Virus record (IMG/VR): IMGVR_UViG_3300027782_006229
Location: 1 to 64,000 of that record
From: a virus
Strand: one strand, 5' to 3'
DNA: 64,000 bases
Below the pieces are notes generated by a model. The model ran no database searches and was not told the origin of the DNA. It was given only the letters and a program-made list of their open reading frames with translations. Position 1 is the first letter of the stretch. The number at the start of each line of letters is the position of its first letter. A program made the translations under genes and the position numbers. Shown here piece by piece: positions 57,808 to 62,843 of the stretch.

Positions 57808-58145
57808 TTTTTATCTGCAACAATATATATTCTGTCTAATTGTTGTTCAACTAAAATTTTGTTTAAATCTTCTCTGTATATTTTACACAATGCAAAAACT
57901 CTATCGAGCATTCTATTTGCATTGGTAATCATCTTATGTGACTCAAAGCTGTAGATGCAATCATGAACTCGATGCATTCTAATACACCCAAATTCAGTTG
58001 CCTCGTTATCGAGTTTTTCAAAAAGTTCTTCAATTGATTTAATATGACCCCAATCTAGAGAATAAGGAATTCCTGTAAACTTACACTGATGCTCAACTAT
58101 CTCTTTGATTTTACTTTTATTGATAACGAAGATTGGTTGTTTCAT
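57798..58145 (-). CDS. Hypothetical protein directly behind tRNA-Met, 115 aa
   Basis: No family is recognised. It is an α/β protein with many histidines and cysteines (MHRVHDCIYSFESHKM). Its ATG lies 5 nt after the CCA of tRNA-Met and its last 10 nt overlap the 5' end of tRNA-Asn. Cutting out the tRNAs would trim both ends of its mRNA; the overlap means one transcript cannot yield both an intact tRNA-Asn and an intact coding sequence. Confidence 0.6.
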   Translation of the reverse strand: MKQPIFVINKSKIKEIVEHQCKFTGIPYSLDWGHIKSIEELFEKLDNEATEFGCIRMHRVHDCIYSFESHKMITNANRMLDRVFALCKIYREDLNKILVEQQLDRIYIVADKNPQ

Positions 58146-58150
58146 AAAAT

Positions 58151-58224
58151 TGGATGCAGGTCGGGAATCGCACCGCGCTCTATGGGTTATGAGCCCAGAA
58201 TGGTCACTAGACCACTTACCTGCA
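58151..58224 (-). tRNA. tRNA-Met(CAT) or Ile(CAT), copy 1
   Basis: 74 nt with CCA. Acceptor TGCAGGT/ACCTGCA; loop CTCATAA. The T-loop reads TGCGATT, with G at position 55 as in the altered group. Lysidine-modified Ile cannot be excluded. Confidence 0.82.
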
Positions 58225-58233
58225 ATTTGAAAT

Positions 58234-58311
58234 TGGCAGAGCTGATGGGTGCTGCCCCCACTCTATATCTCGCTCGACAGGCGAGTGTCAATGCTGTTTG
58301 ACTTCAGCTCT
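58234..58311 (-). tRNA. tRNA-Asp(GTC) with altered T-loop
   Basis: 78 nt with CCA. Acceptor AGAGCTG/CAGCTCT; arm CTCGC-CTGTCGA-GCGAG; discriminator G as expected. The T-loop is GGCAGCA, the D-loop is AACAGCAT without GG. Confidence 0.75.
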
Positions 58312-58320
58312 ATTTGAAAT

Positions 58321-58397
58321 TGGTAACGGCGACGGGGATCGAACCCGCGGTCTTCACGTTGAAAGCGTGACGATTTAACCAACTAATCTACACCGTC
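58321..58397 (-). tRNA. tRNA-Glu(TTC)
   Basis: 77 nt with CCA. Acceptor GACGGTG/CGCCGTT; arm CACG-CTTTCAA-CGTG; T-loop TTCGATC. Confidence 0.9.
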
Positions 58398-58418
58398 ATT
58401 TAAATTAATTACTCTTTT

Positions 58419-58435
58419 ATTATAACTTATTTCCT
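58419..58435 (-). promoter_or_regulatory. Early promoter AGGAAA-N5-TATAAT inside the tRNA array
   Basis: Minus strand: AGGAAA 58435-58430, TAAGT, TATAAT 58424-58419. It can transcribe tRNA-Glu and the tRNAs downstream of it. Confidence 0.75.
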
Positions 58436-58443
58436 TTTGAAAT

Positions 58444-58520
58444 TGGTCATCCCAGAGGTAGTTGCAACCTCACCATACCGGATTAAAAGTCCGGTGCCGG
58501 TCTACTGTGGCTTTAGGATG
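58444..58520 (-). tRNA. tRNA-Lys(TTT) with altered T-loop
   Basis: 77 nt with CCA. Acceptor CATCCTA/TGGGATG; arm CCGGA-CTTTTAA-TCCGG; T-arm GAGGT-TGCAACT-ACCTC; D-loop with AGTA and no GG. Confidence 0.8.
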
Positions 58521-58529
58521 TTTTGAAAT

Positions 58530-58603
58530 TGGTGCCTCTAGCTGGAATCGAACCAGCGTTTATCGCGTATGAAACGATCATTCTACCATTGAATTATAGA
58601 GGC
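58530..58603 (-). tRNA. tRNA-Met(CAT) or Ile(CAT), copy 2
   Basis: 74 nt with CCA. Acceptor GCCTCTA/TAGAGGC; loop TTCATAC; normal T-loop TTCGATT. Different from copy 1, so one of the two may be a lysidine-type Ile tRNA. Confidence 0.85.
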
Positions 58604-58612
58604 TTTTGAAAT

Positions 58613-58687
58613 TGGCAGCTCCCCCAAGACTCGAACTTGGACTAAAAGATTCAAAATCTTCTGTGCTAACCATTACACTAAGGAGCC
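58613..58687 (-). tRNA. tRNA-Gln(TTG)
   Basis: 75 nt with CCA. Acceptor GGCTCCT/GGGAGCT; loop TTTTGAA; T-loop TTCGAGT. Confidence 0.88.
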
Positions 58688-58696
58688 ATTTGAAAT

Positions 58697-58773
58697 TGGT
58701 ACCCGTAGAGGGATTCGAACCCCCAACATTATGATCCTAAATCATATGCATCTACCAGTTGTGCTATACGGGC
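58697..58773 (-). tRNA. tRNA-Leu(TAG), class I shape
   Basis: 77 nt with CCA. Loop TTTAGGA. The body is very similar to tRNA-Leu(TAA) at 56643 and also lacks the long variable arm. Confidence 0.8.
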
Positions 58774-58782
58774 ATTTGAAAT

Positions 58783-58859
58783 TGGTACTCTCGGAGGTAG
58801 TTGCAACCTCATCATATCCGGTTAAGAGCCGGGTGCCGATCTACTGTAGCATCGAGAGT
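58783..58859 (-). tRNA. tRNA-Lys(CTT) with altered T-loop
   Basis: 77 nt with CCA. Perfect acceptor ACTCTCG/CGAGAGT; loop CTCTTAA; T-arm GAGGT-TGCAACT-ACCTC identical to tRNA-Lys(TTT). Confidence 0.8.
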
Positions 58860-58867
58860 ATTTGAAA

Positions 58868-58942
58868 TGGTGGCGCATCAGGCTTTTCACCCTTCCTCTG
58901 GCACCAGTGTGGCCAGCGTGCTTTACCTTACACTATTGCGCG
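58868..58942 (-). other. tRNA-like element, anticodon not resolved
   Basis: It has a D-arm with AAGG, an encoded ACCA end and the usual spacers on both sides, but the acceptor has mismatches and the middle stem CTGGC/GCCAG encloses a 9-nt loop. It is either a degenerate tRNA or an unusual one. Confidence 0.45.
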
Positions 58943-58946
58943 GAAA

Positions 58947-59021
58947 TGGTACCTCATAGAAGATTCGAACTCCTACTTTTTCGTTCGTAGCGAAACGTGC
59001 TTTCCATTACACTAACGAGGC
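58947..59021 (-). tRNA. tRNA-Arg(ACG)
   Basis: 75 nt with CCA. Acceptor GCCTCGT/ATGAGGT; arm TTTCG-CTACGAA-CGAAA. Confidence 0.85.
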
Positions 59022-59029
59022 ATTTAAAA

Positions 59030-59105
59030 TGGCACCCGGTGTGGGAATCGAACCCACCCACTCAGATTTGGAGTCTAAGTCGCCAGCCTTGGAACATTAC
59101 CGGAT
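59030..59105 (-). tRNA. tRNA-Trp(CCA)
   Basis: 76 nt with CCA. Acceptor ATCCGGT/ACCGGGT; arm TTAGA-CTCCAAA-TCTGA; discriminator G as expected for Trp. Confidence 0.88.
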
Positions 59106-59111
59106 ATAAAT

Positions 59112-59185
59112 TGGTCCTTCTGGCAGGAATTGAACCTGCGTCGCTGCCTTATCAAGACAGAGCTAAACCACTCAGCTACAGAAGG
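59112..59185 (-). tRNA. tRNA-Ile(GAT)
   Basis: 74 nt with CCA. Acceptor CCTTCTG/CAGAAGG; arm CTGTC-TTGATAA-GGCAG; T-loop TTCAATT. Confidence 0.9.
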
Positions 59186-59193
59186 TTTGAAAT

Positions 59194-59268
59194 TTGCACC
59201 CCTAGTTGGATTTGCACCAACGTCTATGGTTTATCGGTCCATTGCTAAAGCTGCTCAGCTACAGGGGC
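59194..59268 (-). tRNA. Unusual tRNA, apparent anticodon GAT, altered T-loop
   Basis: 75 nt. Acceptor GCCCCTG/TAGGGGT is sound, but the 3' end is CAA instead of CCA, position 33 is C, and the T-loop is TGCAAAT. It is either a degenerate Ile tRNA or a member of the altered group. Confidence 0.6.
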
Positions 59269-59278
59269 ATTTGAAATT

Positions 59279-59355
59279 GTAGGATGGTTGCGAGGTTTTA
59301 CCCGAAACGCCTCACCATCAGTCTTTCGGCCACACACTAGCATTGCTGCTCTACA
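59279..59355 (-). other. Structured RNA or degenerate tRNA
   Basis: It lies between two tRNAs with the standard spacer. Nested stems GATGG/CCATC and GAGG/CCTC and a CCGAAA/TTTCGG pairing are seen, but no tRNA cloverleaf or CCA end. Confidence 0.35.
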
Positions 59356-59359
59356 AAAA

Positions 59360-59453
59360 TGGAGGAGAGCTGCGGTCCTGCCCCGCACACCTCTTTTTAG
59401 GAAGTGCGTGATGTTTAGCAAACATCCCTAGCGCCTTGTCTAGTTAACTCTCC
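59360..59453 (-). tRNA. tRNA-Ser(GCT), class II, altered T-loop
   Basis: 94 nt with CCA. Acceptor GGAGAGT/GCTCTCC; arm GATGT-TTGCTAA-ACATC; long variable arm CGCAC/GTGTG; T-loop GGCAGGA. Confidence 0.82.
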
Positions 59454-59544
59454 ATATGGGCCGGTCTTTGGTAAGTTTTCGCTATGCGAAGGTTTCTTTC
59501 TAAGTGCCTTTTTATCGGGTATGCTCCGGGCCGATCTTATAAAC
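59454..59544. other. 91-nt non-coding gap
   Basis: It contains a hairpin TTCGC-TAT-GCGAA and a direct repeat GGGCCG(G/A)TCTT (59459 and 59529). No tRNA or ORF is recognised. Confidence 0.35.
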
Positions 59545-59621
59545 TGGTCAGGATAGCGAGATTTGAACTCGCGCTTCTAGATCCCAAATCTAGTGTGCTA
59601 CCAGGCTACAACTATATCCTG
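59545..59621 (-). tRNA. tRNA-Pro(TGG), copy 1
   Basis: 77 nt with CCA. Acceptor CAGGATA/TATCCTG; arm CTAGA-TTTGGGA-TCTAG. Confidence 0.9.
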
Positions 59622-59726
59622 TTGAAAATTAATTAGGCTGATGTGCTTATTCCGCTATCTATGCATCAATAATCAATATCTGGCTCCCACACACATCATA
59701 AATGGCCATTGACCTGCCGCCTAAAT
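59622..59726. other. 105-nt gap with tRNA-like acceptor stem
   Basis: On the minus strand TGATGTG and CACATCA form a perfect 7-bp stem closed by GCCT, where a tRNA would have GCCA. No clear anticodon or T-arm is inside. Possibly a decayed tRNA. Confidence 0.3.
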
Positions 59727-59803
59727 TGGTCAGGATAGTTGGATTCGAACCAACGACCACTCACTTCCAAGGCGAGTGCGCTACCAGACTGCGCTATATC
59801 CTG
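59727..59803 (-). tRNA. tRNA-Pro(TGG), copy 2
   Basis: 77 nt with CCA. The acceptor is the same as copy 1; arm CTCGC-CTTGGAA-GTGAG differs. This looks like an old duplication. Confidence 0.9.
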
Positions 59804-59810
59804 TTGAAAT

Positions 59811-59885
59811 TGGTGCGGTGTGAGGGAATCGAACCCTCTCCTTCTGATTGGAAGTCAGGTGTGCAGCCATTAACATTTACACCGC
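59811..59885 (-). tRNA. tRNA-Gly(TCC)
   Basis: 75 nt with CCA. Acceptor GCGGTGT/ACACCGC; arm CTGA-CTTCCAA-TCAG. Confidence 0.92.
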
Positions 59886-59894
59886 TTTTGAAAT

Positions 59895-59978
59895 TGGAGC
59901 TGGATGTGAGATTCGAACTCACGAAGCTATCGCAATGGTTTACAAAACCATCCCCTTTGGCCACTTGGGTAATCCAGC
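59895..59978 (-). tRNA. tRNA-Thr(TGT) with class II-like body
   Basis: 84 nt with CCA. Acceptor GCTGGAT/ATCCAGC; arm ATGGT-TTTGTAA-ACCAT gives TGT. The D-arm and a 12-nt variable arm resemble tRNA-Tyr, so it may descend from one. Confidence 0.75.
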
Positions 59979-59986
59979 ATAAAAAT

Positions 59987-60060
59987 TGGAGCGTTATATG
60001 GGATTCGAGCCCATTCAATAACCTTGGCAAGGTCATATGCAGCCATCACATCCATAACGC
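59987..60060 (-). tRNA. tRNA-Gly(GCC)
   Basis: 74 nt with CCA. Acceptor GCGTTAT/ATAACGC; arm TGACC-TTGCCAA-GGTTA. Confidence 0.9.
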
Positions 60061-60061
60061 A

Positions 60062-60153
60062 TGGAGGAAGAAGTGAGATTCGAACTCACGGAGGTTTTTA
60101 GGCCTCAACGCATTTCAAGTGCGCCGCCTTAAACCAGGCTCAGCCATTCTTCC
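60062..60153 (-). tRNA. tRNA-Ser(TGA), class II
   Basis: 92 nt with CCA. Acceptor GGAAGAA/TTCTTCC; loop CTTGAAA; long variable arm; normal T-loop. Confidence 0.92.
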
Positions 60154-60159
60154 ATAAAT

Positions 60160-60231
60160 TGGACGGTGTTTTCTTTTACTTCAGATCACCGAAAGTCTGA
60201 ACTTCAGAGGTCGGGTAGAAGCCGACATAAA
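60160..60231 (-). other. 72-nt structured element between two tRNAs
   Basis: It has a TCCA at the 3' side and two clear stems (GTCGG/CCGAC with 7-nt loop; TTCAGA/TCTGAA with 10-nt loop), but not a full cloverleaf. Confidence 0.35.
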
Positions 60232-60319
60232 TGGTGGGGTAGGTTGGATTCGAACCAACTCAGCCGCAGAGGCTACAGATTTACAGTCTGTCCTGACTCT
60301 CCAACTTCAGCGCTACCCC
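60232..60319 (-). tRNA. tRNA-Tyr(GTA), class II
   Basis: 88 nt with CCA. Acceptor GGGGTAG/CTACCCC; arm ACAGA-CTGTAAA-TCTGT; 15-nt variable arm. Confidence 0.93.
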
Positions 60320-60324
60320 ATAAA

Positions 60325-60400
60325 TGGTCCCTGTGTAAGGAATCGAACCTTACCGTCTCACTCTTCAGGCGAGCGCAATCTCCAGATTTGCTTCACAGGG
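60325..60400 (-). tRNA. tRNA-Phe(GAA)
   Basis: 76 nt with CCA. Acceptor CCCTGTG/CACAGGG; arm CTCGC-CTGAAGA-GTGAG. First tRNA of the main array in the direction of transcription. Confidence 0.9.
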
Positions 60401-60573
60401 TTAAAATAGATAGTTTTTGGTGGCTACACCAGGCAACTTCACGATATCGTTACAAACCCATATGCTATTTTTCTTTATTATTAATCACTGTAGACTTTCA
60501 TCTCCGTCGCATTCTGCGAGCTCTTGGGCTATTTTGGTTATCCCTCGTCGTGAACCTTATTTATTATTCTAAT
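60401..60573 (-). other. Leader of the tRNA array
   Basis: About 170 nt between the array promoter and tRNA-Phe. It contains a hairpin TGGTG-TAG-CCACCA and a CGATATCG palindrome. No ORF or tRNA is recognised. Confidence 0.4.
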
Positions 60574-60590
60574 ATTATAATCTATTTCCT
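60574..60590 (-). promoter_or_regulatory. Early promoter AGGAAA-N5-TATAAT at the head of the tRNA array
   Basis: Minus strand: AGGAAA 60590-60585, TAGAT, TATAAT 60579-60574. It points to tRNA-Phe and the rest of the array. Confidence 0.75.
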
Positions 60591-60615
60591 TTATCTCAAC
60601 TATCTTTTTTAATTA

Positions 60616-60714
60616 TTATCTTAAAATCGATTGAGGCATCGGAATAGACCAATCATATCCCTCGCAACCTTTACTAAAGGCGCGCTGTTTGAGATATGTT
60701 AGATTTTGGTTCAT
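60616..60714 (-). CDS. Tiny protein with late promoter, 32 aa
   Basis: Translation starts MNQNLTYLKQRAFSKGCEGY and ends DWSIPMPQSILR. TATAAATA (60729-60722) lies 7 nt before the ATG, within a TCTGA/TCAGA stem. The composition is protein-like and soluble. No family is recognised. Confidence 0.5.
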   Translation of the reverse strand: MNQNLTYLKQRAFSKGCEGYDWSIPMPQSILR

Positions 60715-60828
60715 CTGAAATTATTTATATCAGACGGCCTAATTATCCACATCAAAAATGCACTTTTTAGTAAATTTGTGAAGTTGTATTAAATTAATTG
60801 TATTACTACTTTCATTCTTTACACCTTT

Positions 60829-60845
60829 ATTATAACGACTTTCCT
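60829..60845 (-). promoter_or_regulatory. Early promoter AGGAAA-N5-TATAAT upstream of the tRNA region
   Basis: Minus strand: AGGAAA 60845-60840, GTCGT, TATAAT 60834-60829. It overlaps the stop of the 60845 gene and points toward the array. No ORF begins within 6 nt. Confidence 0.65.
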
Positions 60846-61387
60846 TATGATATTTTCTGATACCAACAAGGTTGTTTTCTCTTTGTCCAAGTTGCAAAAT
60901 CTTTATCGTGTATAATATATTGCTTATATTGATCAATAACAGATAGCTTATCAAAACCTTTAGTTTGACGGCATTTACTATCCTTACTAATTGCAACCGT
61001 AAATGGTGTTAAACCACGTTGCTCAACAATAGTATGATTTCGATTTTGATCACACCATTTTAAAAATATTGAACTAAAATGTTCTGGGCTACCAACCCAT
61101 CTAAAATTACGTTCATCAACCATCGCAAGAGCATGGTCAAGTAACCACTCAAAATTTGCTTGAGATTCAATCGTCCAAAGAGTACATTGATGCTTTGCAT
61201 AACCTTTACCTCTACGACGTACTGACCCAGCTTTAGTTCTAGGACATGTCTCATGAGACAACGAGTCCTGCGAAAATGCGTTTTGAAGCATAATGCAGGA
61301 CTCAATAATCATTTTAGATCTTGCATGTTGATCGCAAAGATTGATTGCAGATACAACAGGATCTTTATCAGTTACAAAAATATTCAT
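60845..61387 (-). CDS. Phage protein of the MNIFVTDxDP type, function unknown, 180 aa
   Basis: The N-terminus MNIFVTDKDPVVSAINLCDQ followed by H-A-R-S-K-M-I-I-E-S is a pattern I recognise from many phages (CDxxxxxKMxxES). Conserved parts also include KHQCTLWTIESQANFEWL and a C-terminal PCWYQKIS. No function is established to my knowledge. It lies upstream of the tRNAs and next to folE, and has an AGGAAA-class promoter with TATAAT 6 nt before the ATG. A link to base modification is only positional. Confidence 0.75.
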   Translation of the reverse strand: MNIFVTDKDPVVSAINLCDQHARSKMIIESCIMLQNAFSQDSLSHETCPRTKAGSVRRRGKGYAKHQCTLWTIESQANFEWLLDHALAMVDERNFRWVGSPEHFSSIFLKWCDQNRNHTIVEQRGLTPFTVAISKDSKCRQTKGFDKLSVIDQYKQYIIHDKDFATWTKRKQPCWYQKIS

Positions 61388-61393
61388 AACTGA

Positions 61394-61410
61394 ATTATAT
61401 TTTATTTCCT
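61394..61410 (-). promoter_or_regulatory. Early promoter AGGAAA-N5-TATAAT for the 60845 gene
   Basis: Minus strand: AGGAAA 61410-61405, TAAAA, TATAAT 61399-61394; 6 nt to the ATG at 61387. Confidence 0.75.
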
Positions 61411-62020
61411 AAACCAAAGATCTACTACCTTGAGCAAATTCAATAAATTTATAAAATTCATTTCTACTATTATCACCCGTCTCATGGAATGAACCAGACA
61501 TACGAGCTGTACGCATAGTTGAATTTTGTTTAATACCTCTCAAAGAACAACAAGTATGATTTGCTTCAACCATAATTGCAACACCTTTATTATTAATACA
61601 TAAATCACTAATATATTTGTGAATACTCATCGTTAAATTTTCTTGTACAGAAGGTCTGCGTGAAAAATAATCAACAATACGATTTAGTTTAGATAAACCA
61701 ATTACTTTACCATCTGGATCTGGTAGATAAGCTACGTGAGCATATCCAAAGAAAGGTAAGTTATGATGTGCACACATACTCACAACAGGTATATTAGTTT
61801 GACATACCATACCATCATATTGACCATCATTAGTAAATGCAGTAATTTTAGGTTCATCCATAAAGCAACCTGCTGCTAGATCGTTAACCCATGCTTTAGT
61901 AACTCGACGAGGTGTATCTTCCATATGCGGATGATTTTGCCAATCGAAGCCAAGTGCACTTAGAAATTGACCGTAAGCTTGCTCTGCTTGTTTAATATCA
62001 TATTTTTGACTCATATTCAC
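61409..62020 (-). CDS. folE: GTP cyclohydrolase I, 203 aa
   Basis: Converts GTP to dihydroneopterin triphosphate, the first step to 7-deazaguanine bases and folate. Seen: a zinc-binding SMCAHHNLPFFGYAHVAY (landmark CAHHNLPF near residues 77-84), IGLSKLNRIVDYFSRRPSVQE near 100-120 and a C-terminal NHTCCSLRGI near 150-160. The catalytic cysteines and histidines of the family are visible. The length is typical (about 200). It lies with queD and queE across a divergent intergenic region. Confidence 0.95.
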   Translation of the reverse strand: MNMSQKYDIKQAEQAYGQFLSALGFDWQNHPHMEDTPRRVTKAWVNDLAAGCFMDEPKITAFTNDGQYDGMVCQTNIPVVSMCAHHNLPFFGYAHVAYLPDPDGKVIGLSKLNRIVDYFSRRPSVQENLTMSIHKYISDLCINNKGVAIMVEANHTCCSLRGIKQNSTMRTARMSGSFHETGDNSRNEFYKFIEFAQGSRSLV

Positions 62021-62168
62021 TATATTATGGCTTATTAATTACAATATTCAAGATAAAAATAATAAAAAAATAGTCAGTTGATTTTTGATCTCATACCATA
62101 TTAAATAAAGTCATAACATCTAATAAAAAAAAAGTTGAAAAGATAAAAATACCAGCTATAATAAATGT
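62021..62168. other. Divergent intergenic region folE-queD
   Basis: 148 nt, very AT-rich. It carries TATAAT at 62157-62162, 6 nt before the queD ATG, and an A-run near 62120. No ORF is seen. Confidence 0.5.
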
Positions 62169-62843
62169 ATGAGTAGCAGTATATATTCTTCAACAAAATT
62201 AATTAGTCTTGGTTCTTGTGCATTCCGTCAGTGGAGAGCAACACATAGTCATTGTTCAAAAATTCATGGTTATGAATTAAAAGCAAAGTTTAATTTCGCA
62301 GGTCCATTTTTAGATGGTCGTAATTGGATTATTGACTTTGGTGAACTTGATGAGATTAAAAATACATTAAATGGTATCTTTGATCATACTCTTTGTGTAG
62401 CAGCAGATGATCCTCATCTAGAAGATTTTAAAGCCCTTAATGAAAAAGGTATTGTTGATCTTCGTATTTTCGAAAGAGGTGTTGGTGCTGAAAGAGTTGC
62501 TGAAATTTGCTTCGAAGTTGCAACTAATTATTTAAAATCAAAATATGGTGAACTACGTTGGGTTGAAAAAGTTGAAGTATTTGAACATGATAGAAACTCA
62601 GCAATTTATTCTAATCCTCGTTATGTAGATAATTCAATTTTTACACCAACTACAGAAGATGCTGAAGCTATTGTAAAAACATATCTTGAAAATGAAGCTA
62701 AAAAAGCACAGCAACATGTAGAACAACAGGTAGCTGAAGTAGAAAAAGAACAGGTAGCTACAGAAAGTAATGCAGCTCCAGTAGGTAAGCGAGCAACTAG
62801 TGGTAATTACTCAGGATTATTTGCTGGAACGAGGTGGGGATGA
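62169..62843 (+). CDS. queD: 6-carboxytetrahydropterin synthase QueD with C-terminal extension, 224 aa
   Basis: Second step of the 7-deazaguanine pathway. Seen: FRQWRATHSHCSKIHGY (residues 19-35) with catalytic C29, IIDFGELDEIK near 58-68 and FDHTLCVAADDPH near 75-87. Bacterial QueD has H-G-H as zinc ligands; here it is H-G-Y, a variant I recall from other phages. Residues about 175-224 are a Gln/Glu/Ala-rich extension ending in SGLFAGTRWG, absent from normal QueD (about 120-150 aa). TATAAT lies 6 nt before the ATG. The 3' end overlaps phoH by 37 nt. Confidence 0.9.
   Translation: MSSSIYSSTKLISLGSCAFRQWRATHSHCSKIHGYELKAKFNFAGPFLDGRNWIIDFGELDEIKNTLNGIFDHTLCVAADDPHLEDFKALNEKGIVDLRIFERGVGAERVAEICFEVATNYLKSKYGELRWVEKVEVFEHDRNSAIYSNPRYVDNSIFTPTTEDAEAIVKTYLENEAKKAQQHVEQQVAEVEKEQVATESNAAPVGKRATSGNYSGLFAGTRWG

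Noticed and set aside
56720-60330. Possible CRISPR array suggested by the regular spacer TTTGAAAT
   Set aside because: The repeated element is only about 9 nt and the units between are tRNA genes.
57242-60612. Long plus-strand ORFs across the tRNA array (for example 58997-59248, 59702-60076, 60166-60612) with GFEP- or RLDSN-like peptides
   Set aside because: These are antisense readings of tRNA T-arms; the recurring peptides come from the TTCGAATC sequence, not from proteins.
60845-61387. DpdA (tRNA-guanine transglycosylase-like) as the missing base-exchange enzyme
   Set aside because: At 180 residues it is too short for the TIM barrel and lacks recognisable transglycosylase or zinc motifs.
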